From NCBI GenBank assembly GCA_035529075.1, contig DATKXK010000010.1, positions 415,401 to 479,400 on the forward strand: a DNA stretch of 64,000 nt. The letters are read 5' to 3'. Source of the stretch: Acidobacteriota bacterium. GTDB lineage: Bacteria; Zixibacteria; MSB-5A5; GN15; FEB-12. Positions 43,280 through 52,932 of the stretch are shown here, in pieces. The position numbers were made by a program, and so were the translations under genes. Every line of letters starts with the position of its first letter. Position 1 is the stretch's first letter. The notes beneath the pieces are model-generated. The model was given only the letters and a program-made list of their open reading frames with translations. It was not told the origin of the DNA and ran no database searches.

Positions 43280-43351
43280 TACCCCCGTCAGGAATCGAAC
43301 CTGAATTTCCGGCTCCGGAGGCCGACGCGTTATCCGTTACACCACGGGGGC
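43280..43351 (-). tRNA. tRNA-Arg (anticodon CCG)
   Basis: On the minus strand a full cloverleaf can be drawn: acceptor GCCCCCG with CGGGGGT (one G-U pair) plus discriminator A, a D arm, anticodon stem-loop CTCCGGA with anticodon CCG (codon CGG), and the T arm with GGTTCGATTCC. No CCA is encoded. It lies between the radical SAM gene and proS, transcribed away from proS, with its own promoter. Confidence 0.93.
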
Positions 43352-43384
43352 AGTAGCAGACGTCTGTGTTTGATTCGACAGGCA

Positions 43385-43413
43385 TACATATCAAAATCGC
43401 GATTGGTTGGCAA
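43385..43413 (-). promoter_or_regulatory. Promoter for tRNA-Arg
   Basis: Minus-strand TTGCCA (43413-43408) and TATGTA (43390-43385) with a 17-bp spacer, ending about 33 nt before the tRNA 5' end. A short 5' leader for RNase P removal is expected. Confidence 0.6.
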
Positions 43414-43578
43414 CAGTTATTTGCCGATGCCGTTGCACGGGTTCCAACCGCCTGTCACTTCAACTTTTAGATTGCGCGGGCCGGGCAAATGGTTTTGTTT
43501 AGCTTTCACCGTTTCGGCGGAGTGTGGCCGGAGATGGATAAGATGCAACTAATGGTTTACTGGACAAGGACTTGAACG

Positions 43579-45297
43579 ATGCGCTGGAGCCAAACCTATA
43601 TCCCGACCCTTCGACAGAAACAGACGGAAGCTGAGCTCGTTTCGCACCAGTTGCTGCTGCGCGGCGGATACATCCGCAGGCTGGCGGCGGGCGTGTACCT
43701 GTACCTGCCCCTGATGCAGCGGGTGATAGAGAAGTTTTCGCGCATCGTGCGCGAGGAAATGAACAAGGCCGGGGCGCTGGAGATCACCATGTCGGTGCTG
43801 TGCCCGGCCGAAATATGGCAGAAATCCGGCCGCTACGCCGTGATGGGCAAGGAGCAGATGCGCCTGAAGGACCGCCATGAACATGACATGGTCCTGTGCG
43901 GCACGCACGAGGAGACCGTGACCAAGCTGGTCGCTGGAGAGGTCAAGAGCTACCGGCAACTGCCGCTTAACCTGTACCAGATCCAGGTGAAGTTTCGGGA
44001 CGAGATTCGCCCGAGGTTCGGGCTTATGCGCGGCCGCGAATTCATCATGAAGGACGCCTACACGTTCGACGCCGACGAGGAGTCGTTCGGGAGATCGTAC
44101 CAGGCGATGGTGGATGCGTACTTCGCCATATTCAGGCGGGCCGGGCTGGAAACGACCAAGGTTGAGTCCGACACCGGGGCCATGGGCGGCAAGGCGGCCC
44201 ACGAGTTTATGGTCCTGGTGGACACCGAGGCCGGAGAGGAAGTAATCGTCACGGCCGAGGACGGTACTTACGCGGCCAACGTCGAAAAGGCCGAGTTTCG
44301 CGATCCGGCTGAAATAGAAATCGATCCCGAGATGAAAGAAAAGAAGACGGTCGATACGCCCGGCGCGGCAACAATCGAAGAGGTCACCGCGTTCCTGAAG
44401 GTCGACGCCACCCGCCTGGTCAAGACTCTTTTGTATATGGCCGACGGCAAGCCGGTGGCGGCTCTCGTTCGCGGAGACCGTGATTTGAACGAGACAAAAC
44501 TGAAGAACGCCGTTGGGGCCGCCGACCTGGAAATGGCCGGCCCCGACCAGATACTGACCGCCACCGGGGCGCCGGTCGGTTTTGCCGGGCCGGTCGGGCT
44601 GAAGGATGTGCCGATCATCGTCGATCCCCTGGTGGCCCGGTTGCGGAACTTCGTTGTCGGGGCCAACCAGAACGAGAAGCACCTGGTAAACGTCAACCTG
44701 GACCGGGATTTCAAGGCAAGCAAGATCGTCGACATCACGCTGGCGCGGGCCGGGGACATTTCTCCGGTCAGCGATGCGAAGCTCACCGCCAGCAGGGGCA
44801 TCGAGGTAGGCAACACCTTCATGCTCGGCACGAAGTACTCCGAGGCACTCGGTGCCCGGTTCCTTGATGCCGACGGCAAGGAGCGCCCGTGCATAATGGG
44901 TTCATACGGCGTTGGGATCACCCGGACGCCCCAGGCGGCGGTGGAGAAGTATAACGATTCGAAAGGCATTATCTGGCCCAAGAGCATCGCACCGTACCTG
45001 GTCGAGGTCATTCCCCTGAACATGGAGCGTAAGGAACACATTGAGACGGCGGACAGGATATACGACCGGCTTACGGCGGCCGGGATTGAGGTCCTTTATG
45101 ATGACCGTTCGGAGCGCGCCGGGGTGAAGTTCAACGATGCGGACCTGGTGGGGATGCCGATGCGGATCACGATTGGAGATAAGTCATTGAAGGAAGGCAA
45201 AGTAGAGTTAAAGGCCCGCTGCGAGCAGGCGCTTGAACTGGTTTCTGAGGAAGAGGTCGTTGCGGCTGTTGAGAAGATGGCGGAACGGCTCAGATAG
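43579..45297 (+). CDS. proS: Prolyl-tRNA synthetase, bacterial type with editing insert
   Basis: Class II synthetase that charges tRNA-Pro and edits Ala-tRNA-Pro. The 572 residues start with QTYIPTLRQ and SHQLLLRGGYIRRLAAG, followed by the class II core with FRDEIRPRFGLMRGREF near residue 135. The YbaK-like editing insert (about 225-380) includes KVDATRLVKTLLY, and the C-terminal part holds SYGVGITR and an anticodon-binding domain. Length and insert place it in the bacterial ProRS group. It stands alone, followed by a hairpin and the rimP operon. Confidence 0.95.
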   Translation: MRWSQTYIPTLRQKQTEAELVSHQLLLRGGYIRRLAAGVYLYLPLMQRVIEKFSRIVREEMNKAGALEITMSVLCPAEIWQKSGRYAVMGKEQMRLKDRHEHDMVLCGTHEETVTKLVAGEVKSYRQLPLNLYQIQVKFRDEIRPRFGLMRGREFIMKDAYTFDADEESFGRSYQAMVDAYFAIFRRAGLETTKVESDTGAMGGKAAHEFMVLVDTEAGEEVIVTAEDGTYAANVEKAEFRDPAEIEIDPEMKEKKTVDTPGAATIEEVTAFLKVDATRLVKTLLYMADGKPVAALVRGDRDLNETKLKNAVGAADLEMAGPDQILTATGAPVGFAGPVGLKDVPIIVDPLVARLRNFVVGANQNEKHLVNVNLDRDFKASKIVDITLARAGDISPVSDAKLTASRGIEVGNTFMLGTKYSEALGARFLDADGKERPCIMGSYGVGITRTPQAAVEKYNDSKGIIWPKSIAPYLVEVIPLNMERKEHIETADRIYDRLTAAGIEVLYDDRSERAGVKFNDADLVGMPMRITIGDKSLKEGKVELKARCEQALELVSEEEVVAAVEKMAERLR

Positions 45298-45309
45298 CTC
45301 AGAATTGAG

Positions 45310-45338
45310 TTGCGCGATAAGTGCTTGGTTGTTATATT
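45310..45338 (+). promoter_or_regulatory. Candidate promoter for the rimP-nusA-infB operon
   Basis: TTGCGC (45310-45315) and TATATT (45333-45338) with a 17-bp spacer. Transcription would start near 45345, just ahead of the hairpin at 45351, giving a roughly 60-nt leader before rimP. Confidence 0.45.
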
Positions 45339-45350
45339 CTTAGGTTCGGC

Positions 45351-45374
45351 GAGTGGGCCGGGGCCCACTCTTTT
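45351..45374 (+). terminator. Hairpin with short T run between proS and rimP
   Basis: GAGTGGGC (45351-45358) pairs perfectly with GCCCACTC (45363-45370) around CGGG, then four T. It can serve as the proS terminator, or as a 5' hairpin of the rimP operon if the promoter just upstream is used. A TATAAT (45376-45381) directly follows but lacks a -35. Confidence 0.65.
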
Positions 45375-45407
45375 CTATAATTGTTGTGTGAATGAGTTGT
45401 TGCGTGA

Positions 45408-45851
45408 ATGGACAGACTGAAAAAGCAAATCGCCGACCTGGTAGGAGAACTCCTGGCGGCACAAGCATGCGAACTGGCCGACGTGGTGGTCTCACGGTAC
45501 AAAAACAAGGCTACCGTGCGCGTGTTTGTATACGCCCGGGGGGGAGTCTCGCTTGACCGCTGCGCTCATCTCTCGAGCACGATTGGCGATATTATTGACG
45601 GAACCGATTTGTTCCAGGACGGTTATACTTTGGAGGTGTCGTCTCCGGGGCTTGATCGGCCTCTGACCACGGCTCGGGATTTCAGCTACCGGGTCGGAGA
45701 GACCATTCGAGTTGGATTTACTGATCCCTCCCGAAAGAACATAACAGCGCAGATCGTCGAGGCCTCGACTGACAGTGTTCTGATGCGCAATGAAGACGGC
45801 GAGTTCCGGGTCGGCCTGGACGAGATTGAAATGGCAAGAATCGTTTACTGA
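45408..45851 (+). CDS. rimP: Ribosome maturation factor RimP
   Basis: Needed for 30S subunit maturation. The 147 residues have the alpha/beta N-terminal domain with VFVYARGGVSLDRCAHLS, the signature LEVSSPGLDRPL near residue 77, and a C-terminal SH3-like barrel. Its place directly before nusA and infB is the classical arrangement. nusA starts 14 nt after the stop. Confidence 0.93.
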   Translation: MDRLKKQIADLVGELLAAQACELADVVVSRYKNKATVRVFVYARGGVSLDRCAHLSSTIGDIIDGTDLFQDGYTLEVSSPGLDRPLTTARDFSYRVGETIRVGFTDPSRKNITAQIVEASTDSVLMRNEDGEFRVGLDEIEMARIVY

Positions 45852-45865
45852 CGGAGTTATACTCT

Positions 45866-47305
45866 ATGGCGTATGACATGATAGAGGCGATGACGCTGAT
45901 CGCCCGCGAGAAGAATATTGATTTCGACGCCGTGGTCGAGACTCTGGAGGCAAGCCTCCTTGCAGCGGCCAAGAAGAAATACGACTATACTGACAATATC
46001 TCGTTCAGGTTTGATCGGAAGAACAACGAACTGCTCATGATCGCCACCAAGAAGGTGGTTGACGCCGTGAACGATCCGAACGTGGAGATCGGTCTGGTCG
46101 AGGCCAAGGAAATAGATTCCTCCGCCGAGCTTGGTGATGACATCGAAATCTACATCGACTACGAGCTGGAATTCGGACGCAACGCCATTGCTTCGGCCAA
46201 GCAGATTCTTATCCAGAAGATTCGAGATGCCGAGCACGAGCGGATTTTCGGTGAATTCATCGACAAGGTGGGCACTATTAGCAGCGGCGTGGTTCAGCAG
46301 ATCGAGAAGGGCAACGTCATTGTCAACCTGGGCCGCGCCGAGGGCGTGCTTCCGGTCAAGGAACAGATTCCCAGGGAGAAATTCCGCCAGGGGGATCGGA
46401 TCCGCGCGTATATTCTCGACGTTCAGTCGATGCCGCGTGGTCCCCAGATCACCCTGTCCCGCGTCTGCAATGACTTCCTGTGTGCCCTGTTTGCCATTGA
46501 GGTGCCGGAGATCTACGAGAAGGTGATCGAGATCAAGGAGATCGCACGCGAGCCCGGTGAGCGGGCCAAGATCGCCGTGTACTCCTCGGATGATCGGGTG
46601 GACCCGGTCGGGGCGTGCGTCGGAATCAAAGGCGTGCGGGTACAGTCGATTGTGCGCGAGCTCAGCAACGAGCGGATTGACATCGTGCCGTACTCCTCCA
46701 ATTCGGAGGTGTTTGTCACCCGGGCCCTGGCGCCGGCCAAAGTCGTGCATATCGACGGTTTCGAAATCGAAAGGAAAATGACGGTTGTCGTGGAAGATGA
46801 GAAGTTGTCGCTGGCCATCGGCCGAAACGGACAGAATGCCCGGCTGGCCTCCAAGCTGACCGGGTGGAAGATCAATATCCTGTCGGAGACCGAGTACAAC
46901 GAGTCAAAGCGGCGGGAAGCGGAGATGCTGGTGCCGATCGGACAGCTCGAGGGCGTCGGCGTGAAGCTTCGGGACCGCCTCATCGAGGCCGACATCAGTT
47001 CCGTTCAGCGATTGGCGCAGACCTCACCCGGGACCTTGATGAAGATCGACGGCCTGGGGCCAAAGACGGCCGAAACGCTGCTGGAGCGGGCCAAGGCGCT
47101 GGTGCAACAACTCGAGAAAGAGTACGAGCAGCGCAAAGCTGAGAATCAGGTCCAGGAAGAGGGCAAGGGAGTCGAAGAGGAGAAGCTTCAGGAAAGCGAC
47201 GTGTTCGAGGACGACAAGGACTACGTTACCGAGGAAGATGACGTCCCGGAGGCGGCGGCTCCGGACTTTGAAGGCATCGAAGGAGATAGCAAGGCATCGG
47301 AGTAG
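45866..47305 (+). CDS. nusA: Transcription termination/antitermination factor NusA
   Basis: RNA-polymerase-associated factor controlling pausing, termination and antitermination. The 479 residues comprise the N-terminal RNAP-binding domain (to about 130), an S1 domain (about 135-200, VGTISSGVVQQIEKGNVIVNL), two KH domains (about 200-345, with RVDPVGACVGIKG and LAIGRNGQNARLASKLTG), a helix-hairpin-helix pair (about 360-410, including IDGLGPKTAETLL), and a highly acidic C-terminal tail from about 420. No ylxR gene separates it from infB, unlike Bacillus. Confidence 0.95.
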   Translation: MAYDMIEAMTLIAREKNIDFDAVVETLEASLLAAAKKKYDYTDNISFRFDRKNNELLMIATKKVVDAVNDPNVEIGLVEAKEIDSSAELGDDIEIYIDYELEFGRNAIASAKQILIQKIRDAEHERIFGEFIDKVGTISSGVVQQIEKGNVIVNLGRAEGVLPVKEQIPREKFRQGDRIRAYILDVQSMPRGPQITLSRVCNDFLCALFAIEVPEIYEKVIEIKEIAREPGERAKIAVYSSDDRVDPVGACVGIKGVRVQSIVRELSNERIDIVPYSSNSEVFVTRALAPAKVVHIDGFEIERKMTVVVEDEKLSLAIGRNGQNARLASKLTGWKINILSETEYNESKRREAEMLVPIGQLEGVGVKLRDRLIEADISSVQRLAQTSPGTLMKIDGLGPKTAETLLERAKALVQQLEKEYEQRKAENQVQEEGKGVEEEKLQESDVFEDDKDYVTEEDDVPEAAAPDFEGIEGDSKASE

Positions 47306-47351
47306 CAATCGCTGCTGATCCGGATGTGGAAATGCCGGGCATGGATCGTAA

Positions 47352-47361
47352 GGGAGGTGAT
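47352..47361 (+). promoter_or_regulatory. Near-perfect ribosome binding site of infB
   Basis: GGGAGGTGAT matches all but one base of the ideal anti-16S complement and ends 5 nt before ATG 47367. It decides the infB start and is the strongest Shine-Dalgarno sequence in the window. Confidence 0.8.
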
Positions 47362-47366
47362 TACTG

Positions 47367-49610
47367 ATGGCAAGTAAGTCACGACGAATCTACGAAATCG
47401 CAAAGGACTTCAGAGTGTCTTCACAGGCTCTGGTGAAGATCCTCAGGGAACTGGGCTTCAGCCCGAAGTCGCACATGTCGGTGGCTACCCCCGAAATGAT
47501 CTATGCGGTAAACAAGAAGTTCGCTGAAGAAAAACGTTCTGCTCGAAGGGACATGGAGCAGAAAAAGGTGGCCAAGGAAAAGAAGGAGGCCAAGGACAAA
47601 GGGGCCGTCAAAGAACCTGCCGTCGCGGGAGTGAGCGGTATCAGGGTTACGGGCGGCGGCTCCATGGTTACGGGCGTTGTTCGCCGGCTGGAGAGGAAGA
47701 AGAAGAAAAAAGAGCGGCGGCGCAAGAAGGAACGGCGCAGGGTGGATACTGCCGCCGTCTCGCGCAGCTTCAGAGCCACCATGGCCGTTCTCGACGGGAG
47801 CCGCCAGAAGAAAAGGCACCGTCGGACGGCCGCCGACAGCCAGGTCAGGGACGGCGAGGGCGGCAACATCATCAGAGTCAACGAGTATATGTCGGTGGCG
47901 GAGTTGGCCAATTTGATGGACACCAAGGCCGTCGAGGTCATCGCCAAGCTGCTCGAACTGGGTATGATGGCTACCATCAACCAGCGCCTCGATATTGACA
48001 GCATAGAAATGGTAGCCTCCGAATTTGGATTTGACGTCGAGATCGTCAAGGAAATAGGCGAATCGGCCAGGCAGCCGGAACACGACGAGTTTCTGGTCAC
48101 CCGTGCTCCCGTGGTCACCGTCATGGGCCACGTTGACCATGGCAAGACCTCCCTGTTGGACTATATTCGCAAGACCAACGTCGTGGCCGGTGAGGCGGGC
48201 GCAATTACTCAGCATATCGGGGCCTACGAGGTTCGTCACGGGGACAGGCGCATTGTTTTCCTGGACACGCCCGGCCATGAGGCCTTTACGGCCATGCGGG
48301 CGCGAGGCTCCCAGATTACGGACATCGTCGTGATCGTCATAGCAGCCGATGAAGGGATTAAACCCCAGACAACAGAGGCAATTGATCACAGCCGGGCGGC
48401 AGGTGCGCCCATCATTGTTGCCATCAGCAAGATTGACAAGCCGGGGGCCAAAGTGGACGAAGTGAAGTCGCAACTGGCCAATCATAATCTGCTGGCGGAG
48501 GAGTGGGGTGGCAAGACGATAGCCGTCAATGTCTCGGCTAAGACGGGCGAAGGTATTGACAAGCTCCTCGACATGATCCTGTTACAGGCGGAGGTGCTGG
48601 ACCTCAAGGCGGACCCGTCGATTCGCGGTCAGGGGGTCGTGGTTGATGCACGTCTGGAGCGCGGCCGCGGGCCTGTGGCCACCGTGCTCATCCAAAAAGG
48701 GAAGTGTAAGATTGGCGATCCCATTGTGGCCGGGATCTACAGCGGCCATATCCGCACCCTGACCGATGATCGGGATCTGAAGCTGGAGGACGTGGGTCCG
48801 GCGACACCGGCTCAGGTCACGGGGCTGTCCGGCGTGCCGCAGGCTGGTGACTCGTTTCTTATCGTCAGAAACGACCAGGAGGCCAAGGAGATCACGCTCA
48901 GGCGCGGCCAGGTAAAGCGCGAGCACGAATTCCGGCGGACCCATGGCCCGGTCTCTCTGGACCGGATTTACAACCAGATTCAAGAGGGACAGATCAAGGA
49001 CGTGCGCCTGATAATCAAGGGCGATGTTGACGGTTCGGTCGGAGTTCTTGCCGATACGCTGGGCAAGATTGCGACGGAAGAAGTCAAGACGAACATCATC
49101 CACAGCAGCGTCGGTGCGATCACCGAATCGGACGTCGTTCTCGCCGCGGCCTCGGATGCTATCATAATCGGGTTCCACGTCTCCCCGGATCCTCGCGCGC
49201 GGGAGATGGCCCGGCGCGAAAACGTCGACATTCGACTGTACGATGTTATCTACGAGGCCGAGGATGACGTCAAGAAGGCACTGGAGGGACTGCTGTCTCC
49301 GGATATCACGGAGAAGTTCGTCGGGCTGGCCGAGGTCCGAGACACCTTCCGGATTCCCAGGGTAGGGATGATTGCCGGGACCTACGTGAAGGAGGGCCGG
49401 ATCAGCCGCAAGGACAAAGTAAAGCTTACCCGCGACGGCAAGATCGTCTATACCGGCAGTATTTCCTCACTGAGGCGGTTCAAGGAGGACGTGCGCGAGG
49501 TCAGAGAAGGGTTCGAGTGCGGGATCGGCATCGAGAACTTCAACGACATCAAGGTGGGCGACATTATTGAGGCATTTGAAGAGGTGGAAGTTGCCCGGAC
49601 GCTTGCTTAG
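47367..49610 (+). CDS. infB: Translation initiation factor IF-2
   Basis: GTPase that brings fMet-tRNA to the 30S subunit and promotes subunit joining. The 747 residues have an N-terminal IF2_N domain ([16 protein letters not shown]), a strongly basic linker with long Lys/Arg runs near 110-125, a second IF2_N-like region (about 172-235), the G domain from about 245, then domains II-IV. G1 is GHVDHGKT (254-261), and G3 is DTPGHE. The G4 motif reads SKID (Ser354) where IF-2 normally has NKID; the codon is AGC. All else looks intact. Confidence 0.95.
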   Translation: MASKSRRIYEIAKDFRVSSQALVKILRELGFSPKSHMSVATPEMIYAVNKKFAEEKRSARRDMEQKKVAKEKKEAKDKGAVKEPAVAGVSGIRVTGGGSMVTGVVRRLERKKKKKERRRKKERRRVDTAAVSRSFRATMAVLDGSRQKKRHRRTAADSQVRDGEGGNIIRVNEYMSVAELANLMDTKAVEVIAKLLELGMMATINQRLDIDSIEMVASEFGFDVEIVKEIGESARQPEHDEFLVTRAPVVTVMGHVDHGKTSLLDYIRKTNVVAGEAGAITQHIGAYEVRHGDRRIVFLDTPGHEAFTAMRARGSQITDIVVIVIAADEGIKPQTTEAIDHSRAAGAPIIVAISKIDKPGAKVDEVKSQLANHNLLAEEWGGKTIAVNVSAKTGEGIDKLLDMILLQAEVLDLKADPSIRGQGVVVDARLERGRGPVATVLIQKGKCKIGDPIVAGIYSGHIRTLTDDRDLKLEDVGPATPAQVTGLSGVPQAGDSFLIVRNDQEAKEITLRRGQVKREHEFRRTHGPVSLDRIYNQIQEGQIKDVRLIIKGDVDGSVGVLADTLGKIATEEVKTNIIHSSVGAITESDVVLAAASDAIIIGFHVSPDPRAREMARRENVDIRLYDVIYEAEDDVKKALEGLLSPDITEKFVGLAEVRDTFRIPRVGMIAGTYVKEGRISRKDKVKLTRDGKIVYTGSISSLRRFKEDVREVREGFECGIGIENFNDIKVGDIIEAFEEVEVARTLA

Positions 49611-49691
49611 GGTAGCCCGGCACGGGCCGGGGGAGCATAGCGGTGCGTACGTGGCGGTCCCGCCGTTCGGTTCGCCGGAGGACGGGCAATT

Positions 49692-50051
49692 ATGAGACAG
49701 TTTAGGCGCTCCGACCGGCTGAACGCACAGATCCTGCGTGATATCTCGCAGTTGCTTGACCGGGAACTGGGCGGGATTGCAGGCGGGATTACGACGTTCA
49801 CGGCGGTTCGGCTTACCTCCGATCTCCGCTATGCCAGGGTGTTTTACTCTTTCCTCGGTGACGATGAGGGTCGGCAGGAGGTGGAGAAGTTCCTTGAGCG
49901 GCAACGCGGCCGGATTCGTTCGCAGATCGGGCGGAATTTGCATATGCGCCATATTCCGGAACTCGTGTTCAAGTACGATCCAACCGTCGAGCAGGGAATC
50001 AGAATCGAGAAATTGCTCGATGACGTCAAGCACGGGCGCCAGGGAGAATAA
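49692..50051 (+). CDS. rbfA: Ribosome-binding factor A
   Basis: Late 30S maturation factor with a KH-like fold. The 119 residues have RSDRLNAQILRDISQLL at the N-terminus, VRLTSDLRYARVFYSFLG in the middle, and LHMRHIPELVFKYDPTVEQG near the end, all family-typical. It follows infB by 81 nt, a stretch that holds no other gene. The DHH gene begins 7 nt after its stop. Confidence 0.94.
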   Translation: MRQFRRSDRLNAQILRDISQLLDRELGGIAGGITTFTAVRLTSDLRYARVFYSFLGDDEGRQEVEKFLERQRGRIRSQIGRNLHMRHIPELVFKYDPTVEQGIRIEKLLDDVKHGRQGE

Positions 50052-50058
50052 GCACATC

Positions 50059-51048
50059 TTGCAGCAGGCGACGAAAGTGAAAGACCGCATTCGGGAGATC
50101 GTTGATCGAGGCCGCAAGGTCATAGTGGTGTCGCACATTGACCCCGACGGTGACGCCGTGGGAACTGAACTCGCGTTTGGCGCCTACCTGGCTGATCTGG
50201 GTAAAGAGGTTCACCTGGCCCTCGATTCGCAGGTTCCCGAGAAGTACCTGTTTCTGCAGGGGGTGGAGCGTATCATGCGCGTGGACTCCCTGCCCGCGGA
50301 TTTCACGGCCGATACGGCCATAGTCCTCGAATGCCCCAGCCGGGATCGCCTCGGCAGAGCAACCCGTCTCCTTGGCCGGGACACGGTTGTTGTCAGTATC
50401 GATCATCATCGCGGCAGCACGGAATTCGGAGACGTCAACTGGGTGGACATCGAGGCCTCCTCGGTGGGGGAAATGGTGTACGAGTATTTCCGGCACGTGG
50501 GGTATAGGCCGAACGCCGGGGTTGCTGAACAGCTGTACACGGCCGTATTGACCGATACCGGAAGGTTCCGGTACGCTTCGACCTCGGCCCGTACGATGGC
50601 TATCGCCGGTGAGTTGATTGCGGCCGGGGCCGATCCGCGAAGGGTCTGTGATCACGTCTACTACAACCTGCAGCCTTCGACGATGAAGCTTATGGGCAAG
50701 GTGCTCAACGGCATTGAGTTTCTTGGCGACGGCAGGATCTGCCTGATGACCATGACCAACGACATGGTACGGCAGGCGGGGGCACTGCATTCGGAGTCGG
50801 ACGGCCTGGTCGATTACACGCTTTTTAACCAGGGGGTCCAGATCGGTGCCCTGCTGAAGGAAGTGGATGCCGCGCATACCAAAGTGTCGCTGCGGTCCAA
50901 TAACGGGGTTGACGTTGCGGCCATTGCCGCCGTCTACGGCGGGGGCGGCCATTTCAACGCCGCCGGGTGCACTATACCGCTGCCGCTCGGGAACGCAAAG
51001 GCGGAGTTGGTCAGGCGTCTGTCAGAGGCAAATGATGACGCGCAGTGA
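50059..51048 (+). CDS. nrnA: DHH-family phosphoesterase, NrnA-like
   Basis: Likely nano-RNase and pAp phosphatase, degrading short oligoribonucleotides. The 329 residues contain the DHH motifs SHIDPDGDAVG near residue 29, DHH in VSIDHHRGS near 115, DTGRFRYAST near 170, and the C-terminal DHHA1 block GGGGHFNAAGC near 300. The frame is open far upstream into rbfA; I chose TTG 50059, with GGGAG about 12 nt before it. GTG 50077 is an alternative. It overlaps truB by 14 nt. Position between rbfA and truB matches the Firmicutes order. Confidence 0.88.
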   Translation: MQQATKVKDRIREIVDRGRKVIVVSHIDPDGDAVGTELAFGAYLADLGKEVHLALDSQVPEKYLFLQGVERIMRVDSLPADFTADTAIVLECPSRDRLGRATRLLGRDTVVVSIDHHRGSTEFGDVNWVDIEASSVGEMVYEYFRHVGYRPNAGVAEQLYTAVLTDTGRFRYASTSARTMAIAGELIAAGADPRRVCDHVYYNLQPSTMKLMGKVLNGIEFLGDGRICLMTMTNDMVRQAGALHSESDGLVDYTLFNQGVQIGALLKEVDAAHTKVSLRSNNGVDVAAIAAVYGGGGHFNAAGCTIPLPLGNAKAELVRRLSEANDDAQ

Positions 51049-51982
51049 TCATTTTCATGGAGTCCTGCTGCTTAACAAACCACCGGGCATATCAAGCCAC
51101 GATGCGGTGATTCGTGTGCGGCACATAGCCGGGCAGCGAAGCGTGGGTCACTGCGGCACGCTTGATCCGCTGGCCGAGGGTCTGCTGGTTTTATGCTTCG
51201 GCCGCGCCACCAAAGCGTCTCGTTTCCTGACCGAATGTGACAAAACGTACGACGCGGTGGTTCACCTCGGGTTGACATCGACGACTTACGATGCCGAAGG
51301 GCTGTCGCCGGATGCGGTGGCGAACGATGTTTCGTCATTGAACGCCGAGCGGATCAGCCGCGTGCTGGCTCAGTTCGAGGGCGCCATTCGACAGAAGGTG
51401 CCCGTTTTCTCGGCCGTGCGCATGCACGGTAAGCGGCTGTACACGCTGGCCCGCCGGGGCGAAACGGTGGAAACTCCGGAGCGAGAGGTGATTGTCAGGC
51501 GTATCGAGCTGCTGAGCTATGACGAGCCGTACTTGCATATCAGGGTGGAGTGCACGAAGGGTACGTACATCCGGACGCTTGCCCACGGGATCGGCGAGCG
51601 ACTCGGTTGCGGGGCGTACCTGTCGCACTTGAAACGTATCGGGATCGGGCACCTCCGGCTTGAGGACGCGTTGACACTTGATGAGATTGCCGAACGTGCC
51701 GCACGCGGCGGGCTGCAGGAGTGTCTTCTGGCGCTGGACGAGGTTCTGCGGTACGGCGCCGTTACCGTGAGCGAGGAATTCGGCCGGGTGGTTGCGACGG
51801 GCCGACAGCTTTGCCGGGAAGACGTGGTCACCGTCGAAGGATCTTTCTCGGCCGGTGACAGGATACTGCTCAAGAACGGCAACGGGGCCGTTCTGGCCAT
51901 CGGCATGGCCGGCGTCGACTCCGGCGGTTTTAACGGCGACTCCGACCGGCAATTGTTCAGATACGTGAGAGTGCTGAATTGA
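51035..51982 (+). CDS. truB: tRNA pseudouridine-55 synthase
   Basis: Makes the universal pseudouridine 55 in the T loop of tRNAs. The 315 residues start GVLLLNKPPGISSHD, then carry GHCGTLDPLAEGLL with the catalytic Asp near residue 43, followed by KTYDAVVHLG and TYIRTLAHGIGERLG near 170, and a C-terminal PUA-like domain. Two adjacent ATG codons exist (51032 and 51035); the second has better spacing from AGAGG. Overlaps the DHH gene upstream and ribF by TTGA downstream. Confidence 0.94.
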   Translation: MTRSDHFHGVLLLNKPPGISSHDAVIRVRHIAGQRSVGHCGTLDPLAEGLLVLCFGRATKASRFLTECDKTYDAVVHLGLTSTTYDAEGLSPDAVANDVSSLNAERISRVLAQFEGAIRQKVPVFSAVRMHGKRLYTLARRGETVETPEREVIVRRIELLSYDEPYLHIRVECTKGTYIRTLAHGIGERLGCGAYLSHLKRIGIGHLRLEDALTLDEIAERAARGGLQECLLALDEVLRYGAVTVSEEFGRVVATGRQLCREDVVTVEGSFSAGDRILLKNGNGAVLAIGMAGVDSGGFNGDSDRQLFRYVRVLN

Positions 51983-52932
51983 CTGTGGAATTCATTCGAG
52001 GTCTGAAGGACTTCCGACTCCCGGAGGGGAGACGGACAATCGTCACGGTGGGAACGTTTGACGGCATCCATCGCGGGCATCAGGAGATCTTTCGACGGGT
52101 CAGGCGGGCGACGGCCGAGTCGGACGGTGAGACCGTGCTGATAACCTTTCACCCGCACCCCAGGGTTCTCGTCAGTCCGAGCAACGTGCCGATGCTGCTG
52201 ACCACGATCGAAGAGAAAGAGAAGTTCGTCCCGGACTATTTCGAGGGCCGCGTGCTGGTTCTGGAATTCAATGAGACGCTGAAGAACATGAGCGCCGACC
52301 AGTTCGTCAAGGACATATTGGTTGAAAAAGCTCACGTCAGAAGGCTGATCGTCGGCTACGACCACGGGTTCGGCAGAAATCGCGAGGGCACTATTCCGGC
52401 CCTTCGAGACCTGGGCGAGAAACACGATTTTTCGCTGGAAGTCGTCGACCCGGTCTTCTACGGCGGTGTGCCGGTATCGTCGTCACGCATCCGGCGAGCC
52501 ATGACCGAGGGGCAGTACGCGGAGGCCGTGGACCTCCTGGGGCATGACTATGCCATTTCCGGCCGGGTGGAGAGCGGCATTGGTCTTGGTCGCAAGATCG
52601 GATACCCGACCGCCAACATCCAGTACGGTCCGCGCAAGCTGCTGCCTCCGCAGGGTGTCTATGCCTGCTGGGCGGAGGTGGCCGGGCAGGACTGGTGCGG
52701 CATGCTCTTCGTGGGACAGAACTACTTCAACCCGGTTCAAACGGTCACCGTTGAGGTCAACCTTTTCGATTTCGACCGGGAGATTTACGACGAGGAAATC
52801 GTGGTTTACCCCACGCGTTTCATTCGGGGGAATCAGCGGTTTGCTTCCACCGAACTGCTGGTCCAGCAAATTGAACGAGATAAAGGAAGTGTTATGAAGA
52901 TCGTACGTAAGGGAGAAAAGCAATGCCAGTAA
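51979..52932 (+). CDS. ribF: Bifunctional riboflavin kinase/FAD synthetase
   Basis: Makes FMN and FAD from riboflavin. The 317 residues have the N-terminal adenylyltransferase domain with [15 protein letters not shown] near residue 24, [11 protein letters not shown] near 127 and SSSRIRRAM near 165, then the C-terminal flavokinase domain from about 185 with [12 protein letters not shown]. Starts with TTG in a TTGA overlap with truB; a GTG 6 nt downstream is possible. Its last 10 nt overlap the S15 gene. Confidence 0.94.
   Translation: MTVEFIRGLKDFRLPEGRRTIVTVGTFDGIHRGHQEIFRRVRRATAESDGETVLITFHPHPRVLVSPSNVPMLLTTIEEKEKFVPDYFEGRVLVLEFNETLKNMSADQFVKDILVEKAHVRRLIVGYDHGFGRNREGTIPALRDLGEKHDFSLEVVDPVFYGGVPVSSSRIRRAMTEGQYAEAVDLLGHDYAISGRVESGIGLGRKIGYPTANIQYGPRKLLPPQGVYACWAEVAGQDWCGMLFVGQNYFNPVQTVTVEVNLFDFDREIYDEEIVVYPTRFIRGNQRFASTELLVQQIERDKGSVMKIVRKGEKQCQ

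Noticed and set aside
47677..47760. Lys/Arg-rich run in IF-2 as a possible frameshift or low-complexity artefact
   Set aside because: The frame stays open and IF-2 linkers are commonly basic and variable; a normal G domain follows.
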